Shown here in pieces: positions 47,659 to 56,215 of a stretch of DNA of 63,237 nucleotides. This DNA comes from Streptomyces hayashii (lineage in GTDB: Bacteria; Actinomycetota; Actinomycetes; Streptomycetales; Streptomycetaceae). The position numbers and the translations under genes were made by a program. The DNA is taken from contig NZ_JAHHIU010000102.1 in the NCBI RefSeq assembly GCF_024539815.1, positions 1 through 63,237 on the forward strand. Reading direction: 5' to 3'. Every line of letters starts with the position of its first letter. The stretch's first letter is position 1. Below the pieces are notes generated by a model. It was given only the letters and a program-made list of their open reading frames with translations. It had not been told where the DNA came from and ran no database searches.

Positions 47659-48078
47659 TCAGCCCGCGGCGGCCGCCGCGCAGTCCGCGCAGGTGCCGAA
47701 GATCTCCACCGTGTGGGCCACGTTCACATAGCCGTGTTCCGCGGCGATGGCCTCGGCCCACTTCTCGACCGCCGGGCCCTCCACCTCCACGGCCTTGCCG
47801 CAGACGCGGCACACGAGGTGGTGGTGGTGCTCGCCGGTGGAGCAGCGGCGGTACACGGACTCGCCGTCCGACGTGCGCAGGACGTCGACCTCGCCCGCGT
47901 CGGCGAGGGACTGCAGGGTGCGGTAGACGGTGGTCAGGCCGACCGAGTCGCCCTTGTGCTTCAGCATGTCGTGCAGATCCTGCGCGCTGCGGAACTCGTC
48001 CACCTCGTCGAGCGCCGCCGCCACGGCGGCACGCTGCCGGGTGGAGCGGCCCTTCACGGGCGGTCCAGCGGTCGTCAC
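47659..48078 (-). CDS. zur: Zinc uptake regulator Zur (Fur family)
   Basis: 139 residues from GTG 48078 (GAGGAG upstream). Fur-fold: winged helix with HDMLKHKGDSVGLTTVYRTLQSLADAGEVD, the metal segment HHHHLVCRVCGKAVEVEG and the second CxxC in IFGTCADC, giving the structural Cys4 zinc site. The EHHHHLVC and HTVEIFGTC spacing and the operon with znuACB identify Zur rather than Fur or Nur. Zn-bound Zur represses zinc uptake at 15-bp boxes such as those at 50790-50826. It is the last gene of znuA-znuC-znuB-zur. Confidence 0.93.
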   Translation of the reverse strand: MTTAGPPVKGRSTRQRAAVAAALDEVDEFRSAQDLHDMLKHKGDSVGLTTVYRTLQSLADAGEVDVLRTSDGESVYRRCSTGEHHHHLVCRVCGKAVEVEGPAVEKWAEAIAAEHGYVNVAHTVEIFGTCADCAAAAAG

Positions 48079-48137
48079 CGTTGTCTCCTCACGTCTGCGG
48101 CTTGCCGGGCCATTGTGCCAGCCCGGCCTGTGCGCGG

Positions 48138-49040
48138 TCAGACGCCGACTTCGTCGCCCGGGGCGCGGGTGGCCGGAATCGCGCACTCCGCGGGGTCGCC
48201 CGCGGGCTGCGCCGCCGCCACCGCGCGGGCGCGGCGGCGGGCCAGCGGGGCGGCCAGCACGCTCAGCGCGACGAACGCGGCGATGGTCAGCAGCACGATC
48301 GTCGCGCCGGGCGGGACGTCCTGGTAGTACGAGGTGACCGTGCCGCCGATGGTCACGGTCACGCCGATGGCCACCGCGATCGCGAAGGTCGCGGCGAAGC
48401 TGCGGCTGAGCTGCTGGGCCGCGGCCACCGGGACGACCATCAGGGCCGACACCAGCAGCAGGCCCACCACGCGCATCGCCACGGTCACCGTCACCGCCGC
48501 GGTGACCGCGGTCAGCAGGTTCAGGGCGCGCACCGGCAGGCCGGTCACCCGCGCGAACTCCTCGTCCTGGCTGACCGCGAACAACTGGCGGCGCAGGCCG
48601 AGGGTGACCAGGACGACGAAGGCCGCGAGCAGACAGATCGCCGTCACGTCCGACTCCGACACCGTCGACAGCGAGCCGAAGAGGTACGAGGTCAGGTTGG
48701 CGTTGGAGCCGCCCGGCGCGAGGTTGATGAACATCACGCCGCCGGCCATGCCGCCGTAGAAGAGCATGGCGAGGGCGATGTCGCCGCGGGTCTTGCCGTA
48801 CCAGCGGATGAGTTCCATGATCACCGCGCCCAGGACGGAGACGGCCGTGGCCATCCAGACCGGGGACCAGGAGAGCAGGAAGCCGAGGCCGACGCCGGTC
48901 ATGGCGACGTGGCCGATGCCGTCGCCCATGAGGGCCTGGCGGCGCTGGACGAGGTAGATGCCGACGGCGGGGGCGGTGATCCCGACCAGGACCGCGGCGA
49001 GCAGCGCCCGCTGCATGAAGGCGTAGTTCAGGAGGTCCAT
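48138..49040 (-). CDS. znuB: Zinc ABC transporter permease ZnuB
   Basis: 300 residues with about eight to nine hydrophobic segments. ABC-3 family permease motifs: NYAFMQRALLAAVLVGITAPAVGIYLVQRRQALMGDGIGHVAMTGVGLGF, GDIALAMLFYGGMAGG and VAMRVVGLLLVSALMVVPVAAAQ. It forms the membrane channel for zinc with ZnuC and ZnuA. Its ATG overlaps the znuC stop in TGATG. The C-terminal tail (RRRARAVAAAQPAGDP) is basic and cytoplasmic. Confidence 0.94.
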   Translation of the reverse strand: MDLLNYAFMQRALLAAVLVGITAPAVGIYLVQRRQALMGDGIGHVAMTGVGLGFLLSWSPVWMATAVSVLGAVIMELIRWYGKTRGDIALAMLFYGGMAGGVMFINLAPGGSNANLTSYLFGSLSTVSESDVTAICLLAAFVVLVTLGLRRQLFAVSQDEEFARVTGLPVRALNLLTAVTAAVTVTVAMRVVGLLLVSALMVVPVAAAQQLSRSFAATFAIAVAIGVTVTIGGTVTSYYQDVPPGATIVLLTIAAFVALSVLAAPLARRRARAVAAAQPAGDPAECAIPATRAPGDEVGV

Positions 49041-49837
49041 CAGCTCAGCAGTCCCGTGCGGATCGGTTCGGCGCCCGCGGGTGCGTGCGGGTGCACATGG
49101 TCGTGGCCGGGGAGGGCGTGCTGCCCCACGGCCCGCGGAGGCGGACCGTCGTGCAGCACGCAGCCGTCGCGCAGGACGACCGCCCGGTCGATGAGGGGCT
49201 CCAGGGGGCCCAGTTCGTGCAGGACCAGCAGGACGGTCGTGCCGGCCGCGACCTGTTCGCGCAGGGTGTGCGCCAGCACTTCCTGGCTGGCCAGGTCGAC
49301 GCCGGCCATCGGCTCGTCCATGATCAGCAGTTCGGGTTCGGCGGCGAGCGCGCGGGCGATCAGCACGCGCTGGTGCTGACCGCCGGAGAGCGCGTCGACG
49401 CTGTCCTTGGCCCGGTCCGCCATGCCGACCAGCTCCAGGGCGTGCCGGACGGCCGCGTGGTCGGCCTTGCGGAAGACGCCGAAGCGGGTGCGCGAGAGGC
49501 GGCCCGAGGAGACGACCTCGGTCACCGTGGCCGGGACCCCGCCCGCGGCCGTGGTGCGCTGCGGGACGTATCCGATCCGCGCCCAGTCCCGGAACCGGCG
49601 GTGCGGGGCGCCGAACAGCTCGATCTCACCGGCGGCGATCGCCACCTGTCCGATGACGCTGCGCACGGCCGTCGACTTGCCGGAGCCGTTCGCGCCGAGC
49701 AGGGCGACGACCTCGCCGCGCCGCACGGTGAGGTCGACGCCCCGCAGAACGGGGCGCGAGCCCAGCTCGGCGCGGACGCCGCGCAGTGAGATGACGGGCT
49801 CGGCCTTCGCGTCCATGACGCCCTCCGTGGTGGTCAC
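49040..49837 (-). CDS. znuC: Zinc ABC transporter ATP-binding protein ZnuC
   Basis: 265 residues. ATPase motifs: Walker A GANGSGKST, signature LSGGQHQRVLIARALA, Walker B ELLIMDEP and the switch His in VLHELGPLE. The C-terminus carries a His-rich tail (GHDHVHPHAP), common in zinc transport ATPases. It energises the ZnuABC importer. The start overlaps the znuA stop by 4 bp and the stop overlaps znuB, so the operon is translationally coupled. Confidence 0.94.
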   Translation of the reverse strand: MTTTEGVMDAKAEPVISLRGVRAELGSRPVLRGVDLTVRRGEVVALLGANGSGKSTAVRSVIGQVAIAAGEIELFGAPHRRFRDWARIGYVPQRTTAAGGVPATVTEVVSSGRLSRTRFGVFRKADHAAVRHALELVGMADRAKDSVDALSGGQHQRVLIARALAAEPELLIMDEPMAGVDLASQEVLAHTLREQVAAGTTVLLVLHELGPLEPLIDRAVVLRDGCVLHDGPPPRAVGQHALPGHDHVHPHAPAGAEPIRTGLLS

Positions 49838-50790
49838 TTGGTTCCCAGGGCCGTCTGCAGCGCCTTGAGGTTGGCTTGCTGGACCGCGAAGTAGTCCTTG
49901 CCGCGGGACTTCTTCGTGATGCCCTCGATCGGGTCGAGGACGTCGGTCCTGAGGTGCGCGTCGGAGGCGATGGTCTTCGCGGTCCTGTCGCTGACGAGCG
50001 TCTCGTAGAACACGGTCGTGACGCCGTCCGCCTTCGTCATCTTCTCAAGCTCCTTCACGCGGGCGGCGCTGGGCTCCGACTCGGGGTCGAGGCCGTTGAT
50101 GGCCTCCTCGGTCAGGCCGTAGCGCTCGGCGAGGTAGCCGAAGGCGGCGTGGGTGGTGACGAAGACCTTCGTCCTCGTGTTCGCGAGGCCCTTCTCGAAC
50201 TCGGTGTTCAGATCGCAGAGTTGCTTCACCAGGGCCGCGGTGTTGGCCTTGTAGTCGGCCGCGTGGTCCGGGTCGGCCTTCTCGAAGGCCTTGCCGACGC
50301 CCTCGGCGACCTGGGAGTACCGCACGGGGTCGAGCCAGATGTGCGGGTCGAGGCCGGACAGCTCCTCGTTCTGGTGGTCGTCGTGCTCGGCCGCGTGGCC
50401 GCCGACCTCGTTGCCGTGCTTCTCCAGCGTGGTGAGGGAGGCGGCGTCGATCTTCGTCTTGAGCCCGGACTGGGCGACCGCGTCGTCGACGGAGGGCTGA
50501 AGGTTCTTGAGGTAGAGCACCGCGTCGGACTCCTGGAGCGCGGCCGTCTGCTTGGCGCTGATCTCCAGGTCGTGGGGTTCCTGGCCGGGCTGGGTGAGGC
50601 TGGTGACGTGCACGTGGTCCCCGCCGATCCGCTCGGCGAGGAAGGCCATCGGGTAGAACGACGCGACGACGTCGAACTTGTCCGTGTTGGCCGCGGCCGC
50701 GCTGTCGGAGGAGCAGGCGGAGAGAGAGCCGAGGCCGAGGGCGGTGGCCGCCGCGACGGCCGTGCCGGATATGAGTCGCCGTACGTTCAT
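49834..50790 (-). CDS. znuA: Zinc ABC transporter substrate-binding lipoprotein ZnuA
   Basis: 318 residues beginning MNVRRLISGTAVAAATALGLG, with the lipobox SLSAC. A cluster-A-I metal-binding fold: VVASFYPMAFLAERIGGDHVHV, the His-rich metal loop GHAAEHDDHQNEELSGLDPHIWLDP, and the late VTTHAAFGYLAERYGL and VFYETLVSD. It captures zinc outside the membrane for ZnuBC. ATG 50790 is preferred: GAAAAT lies 7 nt upstream and TTGACA 18 nt before that, so the transcript is predicted to be leaderless; a start 6 codons upstream (50808) would fall upstream of the transcription start. Confidence 0.94.
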   Translation of the reverse strand: MNVRRLISGTAVAAATALGLGSLSACSSDSAAAANTDKFDVVASFYPMAFLAERIGGDHVHVTSLTQPGQEPHDLEISAKQTAALQESDAVLYLKNLQPSVDDAVAQSGLKTKIDAASLTTLEKHGNEVGGHAAEHDDHQNEELSGLDPHIWLDPVRYSQVAEGVGKAFEKADPDHAADYKANTAALVKQLCDLNTEFEKGLANTRTKVFVTTHAAFGYLAERYGLTEEAINGLDPESEPSAARVKELEKMTKADGVTTVFYETLVSDRTAKTIASDAHLRTDVLDPIEGITKKSRGKDYFAVQQANLKALQTALGTK

Positions 50791-50827
50791 GACACTCATT
50801 TTCAACAAATATGGAAACCGTTGTCAA
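50790..50827 (-). promoter_or_regulatory. znuA promoter with two Zur boxes
   Basis: -35 TTGACA (50827-50822), 18-nt spacer, -10 GAAAAT (50803-50798). Plus-strand TGACACTCATTTTCA (50790-50804) matches the Zur consensus TGaaAATGATTTTCA well and overlaps the -10 and start codon; a weaker copy TGGAAACCGTTGTCA (50812-50826) overlaps the -35. Binding should repress znuACB-zur. Confidence 0.8.
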
Positions 50828-50907
50828 CAAGCTGAGGGGCAAGGGAGCGGTAAGGGCCCGGTAAGCCCGAAGGGCTGCGGTATGGCCCCGGTGAGCGGGG
50901 GCCCGAT

Positions 50908-50938
50908 TTGGTTGAGGGGGAGTCCCCGCCGGTACCCT
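50908..50938 (+). promoter_or_regulatory. Candidate glyS promoter
   Basis: TTGGTT (50908-50913) and TACCCT (50933-50938) with a 19-nt spacer, about 55 bp before the glyS GTG. The spacing is long and the -35 weak. I see no T-box structure in the short leader. Confidence 0.4.
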
Positions 50939-50996
50939 GAAGTCTTCGCTGGAAGCACCTCGCTTCGTCGCCCGTCGTCGTTATGAAGAGAGCACC

Positions 50997-52379
50997 GTGG
51001 CCGCCGACAAGATCGACACCATCGTCAGCCTGAGCAAGCGCCGTGGCTTCGTATTCCCCTGCAGTGAGATCTACGGCGGCCAGAAAGCCGCCTGGGACTA
51101 CGGACCGCTGGGTGTCGAGCTCAAGGAGAACCTGAAGCGCCAGTGGTGGCGCTACATGGTGACGTCGCGCGAGGACGTGGTCGGCATCGACTCGTCCGTC
51201 ATCCTGGCCCCCGAGGTCTGGGTGGCCTCCGGTCACGTCGCCACCTTCTCCGACCCGCTGACCGAGTGCACCTCCTGCCACAAGCGGTTCCGCGCGGACC
51301 ACCTGGAAGAGGCGTACGAGGCCAAGCACAACCGCCCGCCGGCCAACGGCCTCGCGGACGTGAACTGCCCCAACTGCGGCAACAAGGGCCAGTTCACCGA
51401 GCCCAAGCAGTTCTCGGGTCTGCTCTCCACCCACCTCGGCCCCACGCAGGACACCGGCTCCATCGCCTACCTGCGCCCCGAGACCGCCCAGGGCATCTTC
51501 ACCAACTTCGCCCAGGTGCAGACCACTTCGCGCCGCAAGCCGCCGTTCGGCATCGCCCAGATGGGCAAGTCCTTCCGCAACGAGATCACGCCCGGCAACT
51601 TCATCTTCCGCACCCGCGAGTTCGAGCAGATGGAGATGGAGTTCTTCGTCAAGCCGGGCGAGGACGAGAAGTGGCAGGAGTACTGGATGGAGCAGCGCTG
51701 GAACTGGTACACCGGCCTGGGCATGCGCGAGGAGAACATGCGGTGGTACGACCACCCGAAGGAGAAGCTCTCCCACTACTCCAAGCGCACCGCTGACATC
51801 GAGTACCGCTTCCAGTTCGGCGGCAACGAGTGGGGCGAGCTGGAGGGCGTCGCCAACCGCACCGACTACGACCTCTCCGCCCACGCCAAGGCCTCCGGCC
51901 AGGACCTCTCCTACTTCGACCAGGAGGCCGGCGAGCGCTGGACGCCGTACGTCATCGAGCCCGCGGCCGGCGTCGGCCGCGCGATGCTGGCGTTCCTCCT
52001 CGACGCCTACATCGAGGACGAGGCCCCCAACGCCAAGGGCAAGCTGGAGAAGCGCACGGTGCTGCGCCTCGACCACCGCCTCGCCCCGGTGAAGGTCGCG
52101 GTCCTGCCGCTCTCCCGCAACCCCGAGCTGTCGCCGAAGGCCAAGGGCCTCGCCGCCGCGCTGCGCCAGAACTGGAACATCGAGTTCGACGACGCCGGCG
52201 CCATCGGCCGCCGCTACCGCCGCCAGGACGAGATCGGCACGCCGTTCTGCGTCACCGTCGACTTCGACACCCTCGACGACAACGCGGTCACCGTCCGCGA
52301 GCGCGACTCGATGAAGCAGGAGCGCGTCTCCCTCGACCAGATCGAGGGCTACCTGGCCGCCCGCCTCATCGGCGCCTAG
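50997..52379 (+). CDS. glyS: Glycyl-tRNA synthetase
   Basis: 460 residues from a GTG start. Class II synthetase of the dimeric (eukaryal/archaeal-like alpha2) type: motif 1 GFVFPCSEIYGGQKAAWDYGPLG, a zinc-ribbon insert (CTSCHKRF, VNCPNCGNKG), motif 2 FRNEITPGNFIFRTREFEQMEMEFF and motif 3 EPAAGVGRAMLAFL, plus the C-terminal anticodon-binding domain. It charges tRNA-Gly. It is divergent from znuA. The gene ends just before a 17-bp-stem terminator. Confidence 0.97.
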   Translation: MAADKIDTIVSLSKRRGFVFPCSEIYGGQKAAWDYGPLGVELKENLKRQWWRYMVTSREDVVGIDSSVILAPEVWVASGHVATFSDPLTECTSCHKRFRADHLEEAYEAKHNRPPANGLADVNCPNCGNKGQFTEPKQFSGLLSTHLGPTQDTGSIAYLRPETAQGIFTNFAQVQTTSRRKPPFGIAQMGKSFRNEITPGNFIFRTREFEQMEMEFFVKPGEDEKWQEYWMEQRWNWYTGLGMREENMRWYDHPKEKLSHYSKRTADIEYRFQFGGNEWGELEGVANRTDYDLSAHAKASGQDLSYFDQEAGERWTPYVIEPAAGVGRAMLAFLLDAYIEDEAPNAKGKLEKRTVLRLDHRLAPVKVAVLPLSRNPELSPKAKGLAAALRQNWNIEFDDAGAIGRRYRRQDEIGTPFCVTVDFDTLDDNAVTVRERDSMKQERVSLDQIEGYLAARLIGA

Positions 52380-52405
52380 CAGCCCACGGCACTCAGCGGC
52401 AGACC

Positions 52406-52443
52406 GAGGCCGGCCCCGACGGAATCCCGTCGGGGCCGGCCTC
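52406..52443. terminator. glyS terminator
   Basis: GAGGCCGGCCCCGACGG (52406-52422) and CCGTCGGGGCCGGCCTC (52427-52443): perfect 17-bp stem, 4-nt loop, between convergent genes. Confidence 0.92.
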
Positions 52444-52446
52444 GCG

Positions 52447-52827
52447 CTATGCGGCGGGGTGCCGCTCCCGCAGATGGGCCCGGAGCAGGACGTCGGCGTC
52501 GGTCTCCGCGCTGTAGTCGTGCACCGCACGCGCCTGCTCGCGTCGCGACGCGAGCTCGGCGCACTCCGGGCAGTCCGGGACCGGCCGGGGCGGACGGCGC
52601 AGGCCCAGCATGAACGGCCCGTCGGTGCGCGCCCGCGCGTTCGCCGCCCGCACCCCCGCCCGCAGTCGCTCGCGCTCGGTCGCGGGCCGCAGCCCGGCCG
52701 GATCGGCCTGCCACTCCCGGCCGCCGCCGACCGGCCGCAGCATCGCGTAGGGGCCGGAGCGGTCCTGGTACTCGCCGACCTTGTCCGTGGCCGGGTCGTA
52801 GAGGAGGGTGCCGGGTTCGTGCTCCAT
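52447..52827 (-). CDS. Conserved hypothetical protein
   Basis: 126 residues, AGGAG upstream of ATG 52827. I do not recognise a characterised family. The N-terminal half is polar (MEHEPGTLLYDPATDKVGEYQDRSGPYAMLRPVGGGREWQ-like), reading as a small beta domain; the C-terminal third has VPDCPECAELASRREQ and LRAHLRERHPA, a CxxC plus HxxxxH combination that could bind zinc. Such genes are frequent beside XRE/DUF397 pairs in streptomycetes, as here. It converges with glyS across the strong terminator and diverges from the XRE gene. Confidence 0.65.
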   Translation of the reverse strand: MEHEPGTLLYDPATDKVGEYQDRSGPYAMLRPVGGGREWQADPAGLRPATERERLRAGVRAANARARTDGPFMLGLRRPPRPVPDCPECAELASRREQARAVHDYSAETDADVLLRAHLRERHPAA

Positions 52828-52969
52828 GTCGTCCGCTCCTTTTACCCAACTTCCTTGCTGAATGTGAAGGTTGGGATACTGTGGGTGGTGGGGGGTTGAC
52901 GTCAGGATGCCTTCCGGACGGGGCGGACATGCCGTCGGCGAGGGGTTCGTGGTCGTTCGGCGGTGCAAA

Positions 52970-52985
52970 TTCCACAAATGCGGAA
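52970..52985. promoter_or_regulatory. Candidate operator of the XRE/DUF397 locus
   Basis: TTCCACAAATGCGGAA, a 16-bp near-palindrome (TTCCaC-AAAT-GcGGAA, 5 of 6 arm positions), 13 bp before ATG 52999. Likely autoregulatory site of the XRE protein. Confidence 0.5.
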
Positions 52986-52998
52986 AGGGCGGGACGGG

Positions 52999-53841
52999 AT
53001 GCCGGCGAGGCGGGTGGTCACGGGGCGGAGCCAGGAACCCCGGCGGCGGTTCGCGGAGGAGCTGCGCCTGCTGCGGGCGGCCAGGGGGGACAGCCTGCGG
53101 CAGCTGGAGGAGGTGCTCGGCTGGACCGCGTCCACCTTCGGCAAGATGGAGGGCGGCCAGAGCCTGGGCAGCCCGGAGGTCGTGGAGGCCCTGGACCAGC
53201 ACTACGGGACGGGCTCGATGCTGCTCACGCTGTGGGAGCTGGCGGTCGCCGACCCTTCGCAGTTCAAGGAGCAGTATCGGCGGTACATGGCGCTGGAGGC
53301 GGAGGCATTGAGCCTCTGGCAGTACTCGGTAAGCAGGCCCCCAGGCCTACTTCAGACGCCGGGGTACGCGCGGGAGGCGCTTGCTGCGGGCGGGCTCGAA
53401 GGCGAGGCGTTGGAACAGCAGGTCGAGGCACGCATCGGACGCCGGAAAGTACTGGAGAGCGCCGATGCTCCGCCATTCCGCGTGATCCTCTCGGAGGCCG
53501 TACTGCGCAATGCGCTGCGCGACAAGGCGGAGTGGCGCGGGCAGTTGGAGTTTCTGGCGCAGGTCGCCGAACGCCCGAAGATCAGCCTTCATGTGCTGCC
53601 GTTCGGCGCGGGGCTACACGGCCTCGACAGTACCGACACCATGTTCCTGCGGCTCCCGCCGGGTCATATGGTCGCTTACGTCGAAAACGATGCGCGGGGT
53701 GAACTCATCGAGGAAACGGGCCAGGTTGAGCACCTGCACCGCACATATGATGCGGTACGTGACCTGGCGCTGAGCCCTGCCGAGTCGCGGACGTTCATCT
53801 TGCGGATGTGGGAGGAAATGCCGTGCGAGCCATCGACCTGA
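52999..53841 (+). CDS. XRE family regulator with DUF5753-type domain
   Basis: 280 residues from ATG 52999, beginning MPARRVVTGRSQEPRRRFAEEL. The N-terminal HTH (about 18-75: RLLRAARGDSLRQLEEVLGWTASTFGKMEGG) is followed by the streptomycete DUF5753 effector domain (SRPPGLLQTPGYAREAL, VRILSEAVLRN-type segment, LHVLPFGAGLHGL, VAYVENDARGELIEE). Such regulators pair with a small DUF397 protein and influence development and antibiotic production (WhiJ-like and Scr1/Scr2-like systems). The DUF397 gene overlaps its 3' end by 19 bp. In-frame starts at 52963 and 52978 would lie in or before the palindrome. Confidence 0.85.
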   Translation: MPARRVVTGRSQEPRRRFAEELRLLRAARGDSLRQLEEVLGWTASTFGKMEGGQSLGSPEVVEALDQHYGTGSMLLTLWELAVADPSQFKEQYRRYMALEAEALSLWQYSVSRPPGLLQTPGYAREALAAGGLEGEALEQQVEARIGRRKVLESADAPPFRVILSEAVLRNALRDKAEWRGQLEFLAQVAERPKISLHVLPFGAGLHGLDSTDTMFLRLPPGHMVAYVENDARGELIEETGQVEHLHRTYDAVRDLALSPAESRTFILRMWEEMPCEPST

Positions 53842-54026
53842 GCAACGTGACGTGGCGCAAGAGCAGCTACAGCAACTCGGACGGCGGCAATTGCCTCGAA
53901 GTCGCCGACAACGTGGCCTCCGTCGTCCCCGTCCGGGACAGCAAGGATCCCGGACGGGGTGTGCTGGTGTTCGGTGCGCAGGCGTGGGGCCGGTTCGTCG
54001 GGGCCTACAGGTCGACGTCCATGTAG
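53823..54026 (+). CDS. DUF397 domain protein
   Basis: 67 residues from GTG 53823 (GGAGG 7 nt upstream). A single DUF397 domain: VTWRKSSYSNSDGGNCLEVADN, VVPVRDSKDPGRGVLVF, WGRFVGAYR. These small proteins are partners or antagonists of the neighbouring XRE regulator in WhiJ-like systems, with no catalytic motif. The start overlaps the XRE stop region by 19 bp. The 3' end overlaps the convergent endonuclease/phosphatase gene by 22 bp. Confidence 0.88.
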   Translation: MRAIDLSNVTWRKSSYSNSDGGNCLEVADNVASVVPVRDSKDPGRGVLVFGAQAWGRFVGAYRSTSM

Positions 54027-55117
54027 AGCGCCGCGTGGTCGGAGGCCGCGTCGATCGGGGAGGTCACGGTGTCGAAGGGCTTGATGCCGTCCGCGAAGAT
54101 GCCGCGGGTCTCCAGGCCGACGTGCTGCACCTCCTGCCACACCTGCGGCGACAGCAGCAGGTAGTCGATCTTGTCCCGCTCGCTCATGCACGGTTTGAAC
54201 GTGCCCGGCAGTCCGCGGTAGGAGCGGTGGCTCATCGCGTCCCGCAGTCCGGCGCCCTCCAGAGCCGCCACCGAGTCGCTGGAGGGGAAGTCGTTGAGGT
54301 CGCCGGCGACGACGACATGAGGGGTGCGCTCCAGTGCGGCCCGGTAGATCTCCGCGACGCGTCTGGCCTGGGCCAGCCGCAGCTCCGGATCGTCGTTGGA
54401 CTTGCTCTTCAGGTGGTTGCCGAGGATCACCAGGGGTGTGCCGTTGAGCCGGATCTCGAACTCGGGGCAGTCGCGGCTGAAGAGGCGCTCGTCGGGACGG
54501 TCCGGGTTGGTCTCGAAGATATGAGTCCGCAGGGACGTGATCGGGTACCGGCTGAAGATCCCGATGTCGATGCCCCGGCTGTCGTTGCCGTCGATCAGCA
54601 GGGCGTAGGGGTAGGGCCGTCTGCCGAGCGCTCCGGCCAGCACCTGCGAGTTGAAGCGCTCCAGGGCGAGACGGTCCTCGACTTCGACGGTGAGCAGGAT
54701 GTCGGCGTCGACCTCCGAGACCACCCGGCCGGTGTTGCGCACGGTGTCCAGGTCGAGGTCGTCCTGCCCCAGTTCGACCCAGCCGGCCCAGGAGGAACGC
54801 CCGTCGGCGGTCACCTCGATGTGAGGGTGCCTGCCCCGACCCGGCGGCTTGAACAGTCCGGAGTCCTTGCCCGGGCGGGACTGGTTCACGTAGATGGGCG
54901 GCGGGTCCTCCGGGTCGATCGCGTAAGCCCGGTGCTTCTCGATGAGCCCGGCGATCTTCGCCTTGTCGTCGGCCGTGTACACCGGCAGGTCGAGGAGAGC
55001 GCCCAGGGCGGCGAAGTCGTCGAGGACTTCCTTGCGCGCGACCGGGTCGTCGAGCCGGAAGGCCGTGGGTCGGCGGAAGAGGTTCTCCATGTTGAAGGTG
55101 GCGATGCGGATGCTCAT
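54005..55117 (-). CDS. Endonuclease/exonuclease/phosphatase family protein
   Basis: 370 residues beginning MSIRIATFNMENLF, GGAGG 6 nt upstream. EEP-fold catalytic motifs: IATFNMENLF (metal Asn and Glu), ADILLTVEVEDRLALERF, LVILGNHLKSKSND (His), VVAGDLNDFPSSDSV (GDxN) and ASDHAAL (SDH). The fold covers DNases, sphingomyelinases and inositol phosphatases; no signal peptide is present in the chosen frame, so intracellular. Substrate unknown. It is convergent with the DUF397 gene (22-bp overlap). Confidence 0.88.
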   Translation of the reverse strand: MSIRIATFNMENLFRRPTAFRLDDPVARKEVLDDFAALGALLDLPVYTADDKAKIAGLIEKHRAYAIDPEDPPPIYVNQSRPGKDSGLFKPPGRGRHPHIEVTADGRSSWAGWVELGQDDLDLDTVRNTGRVVSEVDADILLTVEVEDRLALERFNSQVLAGALGRRPYPYALLIDGNDSRGIDIGIFSRYPITSLRTHIFETNPDRPDERLFSRDCPEFEIRLNGTPLVILGNHLKSKSNDDPELRLAQARRVAEIYRAALERTPHVVVAGDLNDFPSSDSVAALEGAGLRDAMSHRSYRGLPGTFKPCMSERDKIDYLLLSPQVWQEVQHVGLETRGIFADGIKPFDTVTSPIDAASDHAALYMDVDL

Positions 55118-55270
55118 GGCAGCCTCCATGGCGGCGCGGAAGGGCCGCTCGGCCGGTGGCAGGCGCCGCCGGGGTGACTGCGCACCGACATATCCCATTG
55201 TCCTCACCCCGCCCGCCGCGTCGACCGGACGGATGACGCAGAAGGAGGGACGCGCACCGAGCCCTCCGTG

Positions 55271-56215
55271 TCAGTCCGCGTCCTTCTGGGCGACGAGCTG
55301 CACCCGGATGTCGTCCCCGTAGGGCAGCACGACCGTCTGGTCCAGGCCGGCGTGCCAGTCCGGCGTCACCAGGAACAGCCGGCCGCCGGACGCCATCAGC
55401 ATCCGGAAGCCCCGGTAGCGGTAGAGGTACGTCCGGCCGTCCTTACCGGCCGCCCCCAGCCGGCGCGTGGTCACCCCCGCCGGCACACCGTCGAGCGGCT
55501 CCTTGGTGTCGACGACGACCTCGGGACGCTTGCGGAGACCGTGCGCGTCCTCCTCGCCCCGCCCCTTCCCGTACGCCCACGCCAGCTGCGTCGACCCCCA
55601 GAACAGTCCGAAGACGCCCAACGCGATCGCGCACATGACGCCGTTGCGGGCGAGACGCGTCGACAGCACCGGACGTCCGCGCTGGCGGCCGTAGATCCAG
55701 ACGCCGTACGCCACCGCCGCCGGGCCGAAGGCCAGTGACAGCGGGGTGGTGCCGAACACCACGCTGACGTCCGAGCTCTGGACGAAGATGCCGATCAACG
55801 CCCTGCCGATCAGCAGGACGCCGACGAGGACGAAGCCGTACGCGAGGAAGGCGGCGGCCGAGGTCTCGTCCCCGGTGTTCGCGTCGCGGGAGAGGACCCA
55901 CAGGGTCAGGGCGTGGATCGCGACGAGCAGCATGACGCCGAGGAAGATCATCGCCGCCGGCACGAAGACGACCTCCATGCCGTCCAGCATCAGGTCCTGG
56001 TTGGACCGGCCGGTCATGTCGACGGGGACGCCGAAGTACGCGTACCGCGCGCGGGTGGCGATGTAGCCGAAGTACAGCAGCAGCGCGGTCGCGAGGGTCG
56101 CGGGCCCCAGCGCCTCGGCCAGCCGCCGCAACCGCGCCGGAACGGCCGACGCGTCGTCGGCGGGAGGCGCGGGGGGCGCGGGGGGCTCGCGTTCCGGCGG
56201 CGGTTCGCCCGTCAT
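55271..56215 (-). CDS. Multi-pass membrane protein, function unknown
   Basis: 314 residues. A proline-rich cytoplasmic N-terminus (MTGEPPPEREPPAPPAPP) precedes about five transmembrane segments (LGPATLATALLLYFGYI, VVFVPAAMIFLGVMLLVAIHAL, SAAAFLAYGFVLVGVLLIG, SLAFGPAAVAYGVWIY, RNGVMCAIALGVFGLFWGST) and a soluble C-terminal domain of about 90 residues. I do not recognise the family. The start overlaps the stop of the upstream exported-protein gene by 4 bp (ATGA), so the two are likely to work together. Confidence 0.72.
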   Translation of the reverse strand: MTGEPPPEREPPAPPAPPADDASAVPARLRRLAEALGPATLATALLLYFGYIATRARYAYFGVPVDMTGRSNQDLMLDGMEVVFVPAAMIFLGVMLLVAIHALTLWVLSRDANTGDETSAAAFLAYGFVLVGVLLIGRALIGIFVQSSDVSVVFGTTPLSLAFGPAAVAYGVWIYGRQRGRPVLSTRLARNGVMCAIALGVFGLFWGSTQLAWAYGKGRGEEDAHGLRKRPEVVVDTKEPLDGVPAGVTTRRLGAAGKDGRTYLYRYRGFRMLMASGGRLFLVTPDWHAGLDQTVVLPYGDDIRVQLVAQKDAD

